Source of the DNA: Candidatus Hebobacteria bacterium
GTDB lineage: Bacteria; Armatimonadota; Hebobacteria; Hebobacterales; Hebobacteraceae
Assembly (NCBI GenBank): GCA_029821235.1
Contig: JALGTT010000010.1
Location: 1 to 19,718, forward strand
DNA: 19,718 bases
Direction: 5' to 3'
In this document: piece after piece, positions 6,917 to 13,143 of the stretch
Layout: each line of letters begins with the position of its first letter
Position numbering within the stretch: position 1 is the first letter of the stretch
Notes under the pieces: model-generated
The model's database searches: none
Told to the model about the DNA's origin: nothing
What the model saw: the letters and a program-made list of their open reading frames with translations, nothing else
Position numbers and translations under genes: made by a program

Positions 6917-8197
6917 TTATCTCAGGTTGTAGAACACGTCCGGTCCGCCGTAGAGGGCGAGTTCTCCCAGCGATTCCTCGATTCTCAGCAATTGGTTGTA
7001 TTTCGCCACCCGGTCGGTCCGCGCGGGCGCGCCGGTCTTGATCTGACCGACATTGGTGGCCACCGCCAGGTCGGCGATGGTGGAGTCCTCGGTCTCGCCC
7101 GACCGGTGAGAGATCACCGCGGTGTAGCTGGCCCGCTTCGCCATCTCGATCGCCTCCAGGGTCTCGGTGAGGGTCCCGATCTGGTTGACCTTGATGAGGA
7201 TGGAGTTGGCGACCCCGATCTCGATGCCCTTGCGCAGGTACTCGGTATTGGTCACGAAGATGTCGTCGCCCACCAACTGCAGGCGCTGGCCCAGCTCCTT
7301 GGTCAGCAGCGACCATCCCTCCCAGTCGTCCTCCGCCAGCCCGTCCTCCAGGGAGACGATGGGGTACTTGTCCACCAGGGCCGCGTAATACTCCACCATC
7401 TCGGCCGAGGAGAGCACCTTGCCCTCGCCCTTCAGGTGGTACTTGCCGTCCTCGAAGAACTCGCTGGCGGCCGGGTCGAGCGCCAGGGCGACCTGGGGAC
7501 CGGGGTCGAACCCCGCCGCCTCGATGGCGTTCATGATCGCCTGGATGGCGGCCTCGTTGTTGGGGAGATTGGGGGCGAAGCCGCCCTCGTCCCCGACGCT
7601 GGTGCTGAGTCCCTGCTCGGCCAGCACCCGCTTCAGCGCGTGGTAGACCTGGCTGCCCCAGCGCAAGGCCTCGGCGAAACTCTCCGCCCCCACCGGCATC
7701 ACCATGAACTCCTGGAGGTCCACGTTGTTGTCCGCGTGCTTGCCCCCGTTCATGATGTTCATCATGGGGATCGGCAACCGGCGCGCATTGGGGCCGCCGA
7801 TATACTTGGCCAGGGGCAGTCCGGTCCAGTTGGCCGCCGCCTTCGCCACCGCCAGGGACACCGCCAGAATGGCGTTCGCGCCCAGTTTTCCCTTGTTGGG
7901 CGTGCCATCCAGTTCGATCATCAGGTGGTCTATCCCCGCCTGATCGGTCGCCTCCATGCCCGTGATCTCGTTGGCGATCACGTCGTTGACGTTCTCGACG
8001 GCCCGCAGCACGCCCTTGCCCCCATAGCGAGCGGGGTCGCCGTCCCGCAACTCCACCGCCTCCCGCGATCCCGTGGAGGCGCCGGAGGGAACCGCCGCGC
8101 GGCCCATCACGCCGTCCTCCAGATAGACGTCCACCTCTATCGTTGGGTGCCCCCGGGAATCGAGGATCTCCCGGGCGATGACCTCGTCAATGAACAT
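6917..8197 (-). CDS. eno: enolase (phosphopyruvate hydratase)
   Basis: A 426-residue glycolytic enzyme, normal family length, interconverting 2-phosphoglycerate and phosphoenolpyruvate with magnesium. It starts FIDEVIAREILDSRGHPTIEV and keeps PSGASTG, the general-base region GDEGGFAPN, metal-ligand motifs ALDPAASEF and SLEDGLAEDDWEGW, catalytic lysine in ILIKVNQIGTLTET, and SHRSGETEDSTIADLAV. ATG 8197 is chosen because MFIDEVIA matches the family N-terminus and GAGGAG lies about seven bases upstream; an open extension to 8287 is rejected. It is divergent from ffh, with a hairpin-forming repeat (8239-8267) in the shared 222 bp spacer. A strong terminator follows. I could not find a convincing eno promoter. 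Confidence 0.98.
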   Translation of the reverse strand: MFIDEVIAREILDSRGHPTIEVDVYLEDGVMGRAAVPSGASTGSREAVELRDGDPARYGGKGVLRAVENVNDVIANEITGMEATDQAGIDHLMIELDGTPNKGKLGANAILAVSLAVAKAAANWTGLPLAKYIGGPNARRLPIPMMNIMNGGKHADNNVDLQEFMVMPVGAESFAEALRWGSQVYHALKRVLAEQGLSTSVGDEGGFAPNLPNNEAAIQAIMNAIEAAGFDPGPQVALALDPAASEFFEDGKYHLKGEGKVLSSAEMVEYYAALVDKYPIVSLEDGLAEDDWEGWSLLTKELGQRLQLVGDDIFVTNTEYLRKGIEIGVANSILIKVNQIGTLTETLEAIEMAKRASYTAVISHRSGETEDSTIADLAVATNVGQIKTGAPARTDRVAKYNQLLRIEESLGELALYGGPDVFYNLR

Positions 8198-8238
8198 ATG
8201 CGCACTCCTCTCGCTGTTGGGTTGATGGCAGTCCAGGT

Positions 8239-8267
8239 GCTGGGACGCTGGCGCCGAGCATCCCAGC
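8239..8267. repeat. REP-like palindrome between eno and ffh
   Basis: GCTGGGACGCT (8239-8249), loop GGCGCCG, then AGCATCCCAGC (8257-8267): an 11 bp stem with one mismatch. It lies 42 bp upstream of the eno start, so it may be part of the eno leader. Neither side has a T-tract. Confidence 0.65.
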
Positions 8268-8336
8268 CTAGTCTTGCACGGGCGCACCCGTTTTCCCTGC
8301 CTGGCAGCCCCTCGCGCGGCTCCGGCTAGCGGTCAT

Positions 8337-8366
8337 TTGACAATCCCCCCCCGGCGTTGGTATACT
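8337..8366 (+). promoter_or_regulatory. sigma-70 promoter of the ffh operon
   Basis: TTGACA (8337-8342, perfect -35), 18 bp, then TATACT (8361-8366, 5/6 -10). Transcription would start near 8373, leaving a leader of about 46 nt before the ffh ATG at 8420. The site also rules out the upstream in-frame TTG at 8357 as the ffh start. Confidence 0.85.
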
Positions 8367-8419
8367 CCACCTCCGTGCGCGCGGGAGGGCGCGACGCGCC
8401 GGGCGACAGGCGTGCGCAC

Positions 8420-9781
8420 ATGCTCGATGTACTAACCTCAAAACTCCAGGCTGTCCTGCGCGGCTTGCGCGGCAAGGGCCGATTGTCCGAGGCCGATGTC
8501 GCCTCCGCATGCCGCGAGATTCGTTTGGCCCTCCTCGAGGCCGACGTCAACTTCAAGGTGGTGCGGGACTTCGTCAACCGCATCCGCGAGAAGGCGGTCG
8601 GCAAGGAGGTGATGGACAGTCTCAGCCCCGGCCAGCAAGTCGTCAAGATCGTCCGCGACGAACTGGTGGACCTGCTGGGGGGCGCCTCCGCAGGGCTCGA
8701 TCTGGAGGGGGCCGCGCCGGTGGTGTTGGTGGTGGGTCTTCAGGGAGGAGGCAAGACCACCACCGTGGGCAAGTTGGCCCACCTTCTCAAGCGGGAGGGA
8801 AAGCGTCCGCTGGTGGTGGCCACCGACCTCAGGCGGGCGGCCGCGGTGGAGCAGTTGCGGCAGGTGGCCGGGCAGGTGGGAGTGCCGGTGTTCGAGGGAA
8901 GCGCCGACGATCCGGTGTCCATCGTGCAGGCGGCGGTCTCGCACGCGGGATCGGAGGGTCTAAGCCCGGTGATCGTGGACACCGCCGGCCGCACCCATGT
9001 CGACGAAGAGTTGATGGACGAACTGGTGGTGATGAAGCGGAAGACCTCGCCGGCGGAGGTGCTGCTGGTGCTGGACGCGATGACCGGGCAGGACGCGGTC
9101 AACGTGGCCCAGGAGTTCGACCGCGCGGTGGGAATCACCGGCGTCGTCCTCACCAAACTGGACGGGGACGCCCGCGGGGGAGCCGCCCTTTCCGTGCGGG
9201 CGGTGACCGGCAAGCCCATCAAACTGGTGGGGGTGGGAGAAAAGTTGGACGCGCTGGAGGCTTTCCATCCGGACCGGATGGCCTCCCGCATCCTGGGGAT
9301 GGGAGATGTACTGACGCTGATAGAGCGGGCGGAATCGGCCTTCGAGGAACAGGAGGCGGAGGAACTCGAGAAGAGGCTCCGGGAGCAGCGCTTCGACCTG
9401 GAGGACTTCATGCGGGAACTGGAGCGGCTGAGCAAGATGGGGCCCCTCGAGCACCTCCTGGGCATGATTCCGGGGTTCCAGGAACTCCGCCAGCGGGCCG
9501 GCGGGCCTTTGGAGATGGATCCCCGGCAGGTGAAACGCCTGACCGCGATAATCCAGTCAATGACGCCGGAGGAACGCAGGAACCCGGATATCCTCAATGG
9601 AAGTAGAAAACGTCGCATCGCCCGCGGAAGCGGAGCGTCGCGGCAAGAAGTCAACATCTTGCTGAAGCAGTTCCGCCAGATGCGCGCCATGGTGGCGCAG
9701 CTGATGGCAGCGGAGAAGAGGGGACGATCCTTTCCCGGAGGAGGGCTCGGAGGAATCCGCGGACCTCGCCTGGGACCCTAG
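8420..9781 (+). CDS. ffh: signal recognition particle protein Ffh
   Basis: A 453-residue SRP54 GTPase that binds 4.5S/SRP RNA and signal sequences and delivers ribosomes to FtsY at the membrane. The N domain (about 1-90) contains the ALLEADVNFKVV helix. The G domain has P-loop GLQGGGKTTT (106-115), DLRRAAAVEQL, DTAGRTHVDEELM, TKLDGDARGGAAL and the closing GVGEKLDALEAF. The M domain (about 300-453) is methionine-containing, with KMGPLEHLLGMIPGF and the RNA-binding RIARGSGASRQEVNILL. ATG 8420 is 46 nt below a strong promoter, with only a weak AGG upstream. The stop overlaps the Shine-Dalgarno of rpsP. It is the first gene of a six-gene operon, and its partner ftsY is at 12219-13094 on the other strand. 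Confidence 0.97.
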   Translation: MLDVLTSKLQAVLRGLRGKGRLSEADVASACREIRLALLEADVNFKVVRDFVNRIREKAVGKEVMDSLSPGQQVVKIVRDELVDLLGGASAGLDLEGAAPVVLVVGLQGGGKTTTVGKLAHLLKREGKRPLVVATDLRRAAAVEQLRQVAGQVGVPVFEGSADDPVSIVQAAVSHAGSEGLSPVIVDTAGRTHVDEELMDELVVMKRKTSPAEVLLVLDAMTGQDAVNVAQEFDRAVGITGVVLTKLDGDARGGAALSVRAVTGKPIKLVGVGEKLDALEAFHPDRMASRILGMGDVLTLIERAESAFEEQEAEELEKRLREQRFDLEDFMRELERLSKMGPLEHLLGMIPGFQELRQRAGGPLEMDPRQVKRLTAIIQSMTPEERRNPDILNGSRKRRIARGSGASRQEVNILLKQFRQMRAMVAQLMAAEKRGRSFPGGGLGGIRGPRLGP

Positions 9782-9790
9782 GAGGAGAGT

Positions 9791-10051
9791 GTGGCAGTTC
9801 GGATCCGGTTGCGCCGGACTGGGAAGAAGAAGCAACCCCAGTACCGGCTGGTGGTAGCGGAGTCGTCCTCCCCGCGGGACGGCCGATTCCTGGAGGTTAT
9901 CGGGAATTACGATCCGCGGGTGGACCCACCGGCCGTGAGCGTGAAGGAGGAGCGAGCCCTTCACTGGCTGAAAAACGGAGCCCAGCCCTCCGAGACCGCC
10001 AAGAGCATCTTGGTGAAAACGGGGGTATGGGCGAAGTTCAAAGGCGAGTGA
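9791..10051 (+). CDS. rpsP: 30S ribosomal protein bS16
   Basis: An 86-residue basic protein of the small subunit needed for 30S assembly. The sequence from VRIRLRRTGKKKQPQYRLVV through SPRDGRFLEVIGNYDPR to the KTGVWAKFKGE end is typical bS16, and the length is normal. The start is GTG at 9791 with GGAGGAG at 9781-9787, which overlaps the ffh stop codon. In Bacillus and relatives rpsP sits between ffh and ylqC, exactly as here. Confidence 0.97.
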   Translation: MAVRIRLRRTGKKKQPQYRLVVAESSSPRDGRFLEVIGNYDPRVDPPAVSVKEERALHWLKNGAQPSETAKSILVKTGVWAKFKGE

Positions 10052-10250
10052 ACGCCGGGCGGCGGGCCAGCCGGCCCGCCGCATCCACTGAGCGGAGTGT
10101 TGGATTGAGCAAAGACGACACTGGCAGGGGCGGTAGCTGCGCCCACGAGATTTGTAATGAGGGCCGTTCAGGGCGCGCGGCCGCTCTGGCGCCACTTGAG
10201 AGACCCTTTGGCGGTGGCAACTGCTAACAGAAGTGTGGAGGTCTGGGACA
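10052..10250. other. 199 bp spacer inside the ffh-trmD operon
   Basis: This is the only long gap in an otherwise tightly packed operon. It holds the perfect hairpin 10059-10082 and ends with the khpA Shine-Dalgarno GGAGGT (10237-10242). The open frames crossing it have no ribosome binding site or recognisable product. A TGTAAT at 10153-10158 resembles a -10 box but has no -35 partner. Confidence 0.55.
10059..10082. repeat. perfect 10 bp hairpin after rpsP
   Basis: GCGGCGGGCC (10059-10068), loop AGCC, then GGCCCGCCGC (10073-10082), beginning 8 nt after the rpsP stop. No T-tract follows, so full termination is unlikely. It could stabilise or process the upstream ffh-rpsP mRNA, or be another REP-like unit. 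Confidence 0.75.
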
Positions 10251-10514
10251 GTGCACGAACTAGTCACGTTGATCGTGAGGGCCCTTGTGGATCAGCCGGA
10301 GCGAGTAGTAGTCAACGAAGTGGACGGAGAACGGAGCATCATCTTCGAGGTGCGCGTCGCACCAGATGACTTGGGAAAGGTGATCGGAAAGGGCGGAAGG
10401 ATCGCCAATGCCCTGCGTACGCTGGTGCGGGCGGCCGGTGCAAAACAACGCAAGAGCATCTGGGTGGACATCAACAAGCTCGCGGAACCCGCCTCCGGCG
10501 GGCCGGAGGAGTAG
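10251..10514 (+). CDS. khpA: KH-domain RNA-binding protein KhpA (YlqC family)
   Basis: An 87-residue single KH-domain protein. The RNA-binding GxxG loop is GKGG at 46-49 inside VIGKGGRIANALRTLV, flanked by the expected strand FEVRVAPDD and the closing strand SIWVDI. In Gram-positive bacteria KhpA works with KhpB as an RNA chaperone affecting cell division and envelope genes; a partner is not in this window. The GTG at 10251 is preferred over an ATG six codons upstream because GGAGGT lies eight bases before it and homologues start near HELV. ylqD begins immediately after its stop. The order rpsP-ylqC-ylqD-rimM matches Bacillota. Confidence 0.94.
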   Translation: MHELVTLIVRALVDQPERVVVNEVDGERSIIFEVRVAPDDLGKVIGKGGRIANALRTLVRAAGAKQRKSIWVDINKLAEPASGGPEE

Positions 10515-10928
10515 ATGAGCAGGGTGACGGTCAAACGCAATATCACGGTGCAGGTCATTGTCACCGAGAAGTTCAAGGAGGAACTCCAGGAGGAACTCCG
10601 GGAGGCCGCGGACACCACCCAGCGCCGTATCGACCAGATGGAGTTCCGCAGCCGGCGAGTGCTGGCGGAACTCCAGCGGACCGATCTGTCGCAGGCAATG
10701 TCCGCGCGGCAGCAGTTCGAGGCAGAGAAACGTCGCCAGGAGGCGCTCAAACAGGAGATCCTCCAGGAGTTGGAGCGAGTGGAGACCCTGGAGATGGGGA
10801 GCGAATATCCCCGCGGGACCCTCGAAAGCACCGTCGAACTCCAACCCGGGGACGATCTCCTGGAGAAACTGACTGGATGCCAGATCGTGGTGAAAGACGG
10901 GGTCGTAGTCGAGATCAGGAATTCCTAG
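10515..10928 (+). CDS. ylqD: YlqD family protein
   Basis: A 137-residue protein with three visible parts: an N-terminal basic strand (RVTVKRNITVQVIVTEKFKE), a long charged coiled coil at about 20-95 including QMEFRSRRVLAELQ and FEAEKRRQEALKQEILQELE, and a C-terminal beta segment (LEKLTGCQIVVKDGVVVEI). This layout and the position between ylqC and rimM match the YlqD family, whose biochemical role is not established. The ATG directly abuts the khpA stop, and GGAGGAG lies inside the end of khpA. It is cytosolic, with no signal or membrane segment. Confidence 0.87.
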   Translation: MSRVTVKRNITVQVIVTEKFKEELQEELREAADTTQRRIDQMEFRSRRVLAELQRTDLSQAMSARQQFEAEKRRQEALKQEILQELERVETLEMGSEYPRGTLESTVELQPGDDLLEKLTGCQIVVKDGVVVEIRNS

Positions 10929-11452
10929 CCCCGCCTGACTCCGCCTGTGAGGAGCCATGGAGCCTGGTGATTGGCCGGGTCATGGCTCCTTTTGGCATCA
11001 AGGGCGAAGTGCGGGTGAGGCCGGAGACCGATTACCCGCAGCGGCTGGCCGAAGTCGACACGGTATGCCTCGAACTCCCCGGCGGCCGGGAGGAGATGGC
11101 GCGCCCGGCCCGCGTCCGCCTCACCCCCAAGGGCGCGCTGGTGAGATTCGAAGGGTGCCGCGATCGGAACGACGCGCAGCGGCTCCGCGGGGCCTGGGTG
11201 AAGATTCGGCCCAGCATGGTTCCTCCGCTGCCCGAGGGTGAGTTCTACGTGCACCAGATACTCGGGCTGCGGGCAGTAACCGCCGACGGGCGGGAGATCG
11301 GCGAGGTCACCGAAGTGATCCGCACCGGCGCCAATGACGTGTACGTGGCCGGGGGGAAGATGATTCCCGCGGTGCGCAAGTTCATCCGGGAGATCAGCCT
11401 GGAGGAGGGCGTGATGGTGGTGGACCTGCCGCCAGAGGAGGAGGCCGGCTGA
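10877..11452 (+). CDS. rimM: 16S rRNA processing protein RimM
   Basis: RimM binds uS19 and helps mature the 30S head. The N-terminal barrel starts at LVIGRVMAPFGIKGEVRV (about 30-47), and the PRC-barrel half includes GEFYVHQILGLRAV, GEVTEVIRTGANDVYVA and MIPAVRKFIREI. The start is uncertain. ATG 10877 gives 191 residues but overlaps ylqD by 52 nt and adds about 30 residues before the conserved core. The only other in-frame start is GTG 10967, with GGAG four bases upstream, which would leave almost nothing before IGRV. The stop overlaps the trmD start as TGATG, so those two are coupled. Confidence 0.92.
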   Translation: MPDRGERRGRSRDQEFLAPPDSACEEPWSLVIGRVMAPFGIKGEVRVRPETDYPQRLAEVDTVCLELPGGREEMARPARVRLTPKGALVRFEGCRDRNDAQRLRGAWVKIRPSMVPPLPEGEFYVHQILGLRAVTADGREIGEVTEVIRTGANDVYVAGGKMIPAVRKFIREISLEEGVMVVDLPPEEEAG

Positions 11453-12201
11453 TGCGCATTGATGTCATCACCACCTTCCCCGAGATGTTCGCGCCCGTGC
11501 TGGGCTCCAGCATCCTCAAGCGCGCCCAGGAGAAGGGCGTGGCGGAGATTCGCGTCCACGACCTGCGCGACTACACCGCCGACCGGCACCGGACCACCGA
11601 CGACGCCCCCTTCGGCGGAGGCGGGGGAATGGTGATGAAGCCCGAGCCCTTCTTCGAGGCGGTGGAGGCGATCCGGGGCGGGAAGCCCACAGAGAACGAG
11701 GAAATCGTCCTCCTCTGCCCCCAGGGCGAGCCCTTCCGGCAGTCCCTCGCCAGGGAGTTGTCCGCACGCCGGCGGCTGATCCTCCTGTGCGGGCACTATG
11801 AGGGAGTGGACGAGCGGGTGCGGGAACACCTCGCCACCAGGGCGGTGTCCATCGGGGACTACGTGCTCACCGGCGGCGAACTGCCCGCGATGGTGGTGAT
11901 AGATGCCGTGGTCCGCCTGCTGCCGGGGGCGCTGGGGGACGAACAGGGGGCCGCCTCCGATTCCTTCTCCGACAACCTGCTGGAGTATCCCCAGTACACC
12001 CGCCCGGCGGAGTTCCGAGGATGGCCGGTGCCGGAGGTGCTGCTCTCCGGCGATCACGCGCGCATCCGCCGCTGGCGCCGCAAGGAGTCCCTCCGGCGCA
12101 CCCGCAGGCTCCGCCCCGACCTGCTCGCGGCGGCGGAACTCAGCGACGAAGACAGGGAACTGCTCGAAGAGATCGAGCAGGAGGAACACAGGGCGGAGTA
12201 G
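11452..12201 (+). CDS. trmD: tRNA (guanine-N1-)-methyltransferase TrmD
   Basis: A 249-residue SPOUT methyltransferase that makes m1G37 next to the anticodon using S-adenosylmethionine, preventing +1 frameshifting. It begins MRIDVITTFPEMF and has PFGGGGGMVMKPEPFF. The trefoil-knot cofactor motifs are LLCGHYEGVDERV and SIGDYVLTGGELPAMV. The LLEYPQYTRPAEFRGWPVPE segment region follows, and the catalytic-aspartate motif is LLSGDHARIRRWRR. Length is normal. It overlaps rimM by one base and is the last gene of the operon: rplS, which usually follows, is absent, and ftsY ends 17 bp away on the opposite strand. Confidence 0.97.
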   Translation: MRIDVITTFPEMFAPVLGSSILKRAQEKGVAEIRVHDLRDYTADRHRTTDDAPFGGGGGMVMKPEPFFEAVEAIRGGKPTENEEIVLLCPQGEPFRQSLARELSARRRLILLCGHYEGVDERVREHLATRAVSIGDYVLTGGELPAMVVIDAVVRLLPGALGDEQGAASDSFSDNLLEYPQYTRPAEFRGWPVPEVLLSGDHARIRRWRRKESLRRTRRLRPDLLAAAELSDEDRELLEEIEQEEHRAE

Positions 12202-12218
12202 TCCCCCCGGGACGCTCG

Positions 12219-13094
12219 CTACGGCACCAGGGCGGCCGCGAAGCCGGCGGGATCGAAATCCTCCAGGTCCTCCATGCCCTCTCCCACCCCGATCAACTTG
12301 ATGGGAAGTCTCTCCTCCTCCGCGATGGTGATCACCATTCCCCCCTTGGCGGTGCCGTCGAGTTTGGTGACCACCACTCCCGTGAGGCCGATGGCGGCGT
12401 GGAATTGCTGGGCCTGGGTGAGCGCGTTCTGCCCGGTGGTGGCGTCCACCACCAGCAGACTCTCGTCGGCCGGCCGGCCCAGTTCCCGCTGGACTACGCG
12501 CGCTATCTTTCCCAACTCCTCCATCAGATTGCGCTTGGTGTGGAGTCGCCCTGCGGTGTCCGCGATCACCACCTCGCACCCGCGGGCGCGCGCCGCGCCG
12601 ATGGCATCGAATATCACGGCCGCGGGATCGCCTCCCGGCTGATGCGCGACGAACTCCGCACCGAGACGCTCCGCCCACAACTCTAGTTGCTCGATGGCGG
12701 CCGCCCGGAAGGTATCCCCCGCCGCCAGCAGCGCCTTCCGGCCCTCCCGCTGGAAGCGCGCCCCCAACTTGGCGATGGTGGTGGTCTTGCCGGTCCCGTT
12801 CACCCCCACCATCAGATAGAGCAGCGGCGGCGCGGGGGAGGAGACCGCGAGGGGCGCGGTGTGCCGGGAGAGTATCTCGGCGATCTGGCTCCGGAGCACA
12901 TCCCTCACCCCCTCCGCGGTGCGCACCCGGCCCTCGCGCGCGGCGGCGCGCAGGCGCTCCACCAGGAGCGCAGACACCCGCGCGCTGACGTCGGAGGCGA
13001 TCAGCACCTCCTCCAGTTCCTCGAAGAGTTCGTCGGTGGCCTCCCCGGGCCCGGAGAGCAAGTCCGTGACGCGGCGGAACAGATTGCGCAGCAA
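12219..13094 (-). CDS. ftsY: signal recognition particle receptor FtsY
   Basis: A 291-residue SRP-receptor GTPase that docks Ffh-ribosome complexes at the membrane. The N domain contains LEEVLIASDVSARVSALLVE. The G domain carries GVNGTGKTTTIAKL, GDTFRAAAIEQL, DTAGRLHTKRNLMEEL, TKLDGTAKGGM and GVGEGMEDLEDFDP. The G-x-N-G-x-GKTTT P-loop distinguishes FtsY from Ffh. It is an NG-only form without the long acidic A domain of E. coli. The start is inferred as TTG at 13094 (MLRNLFRR): GGGAG lies about ten bases upstream and no ATG or GTG fits better, while the ATG at 13298 would overlap aconitase by 155 bp. It follows aconitase after 49 bp and converges on trmD. Confidence 0.95.
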   Translation of the reverse strand: MLRNLFRRVTDLLSGPGEATDELFEELEEVLIASDVSARVSALLVERLRAAAREGRVRTAEGVRDVLRSQIAEILSRHTAPLAVSSPAPPLLYLMVGVNGTGKTTTIAKLGARFQREGRKALLAAGDTFRAAAIEQLELWAERLGAEFVAHQPGGDPAAVIFDAIGAARARGCEVVIADTAGRLHTKRNLMEELGKIARVVQRELGRPADESLLVVDATTGQNALTQAQQFHAAIGLTGVVVTKLDGTAKGGMVITIAEEERLPIKLIGVGEGMEDLEDFDPAGFAAALVP

Positions 13095-13143
13095 GGTGAA
13101 CGATCTCCCTTCGTGTGGTCGGCGAATCGGCCGCGGCCGGCGG

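Noticed and set aside
8198..8287. Upstream extension of enolase
   Set aside because: Enolases start near MFIDEVIA; the extension reads through a palindrome and has no ribosome binding site.
8278..8294. Short hairpin ACGGG/CCCGT followed by TTTT
   Set aside because: The stem is only 5 bp and no plus-strand gene ends upstream, so it is not a credible terminator.
10153..10158. TGTAAT as a khpA promoter
   Set aside because: No -35-like box at 16-18 bp upstream.
12202..12218. Shared terminator between trmD and ftsY
   Set aside because: The 17 bp gap contains no stem-loop or T-tract.
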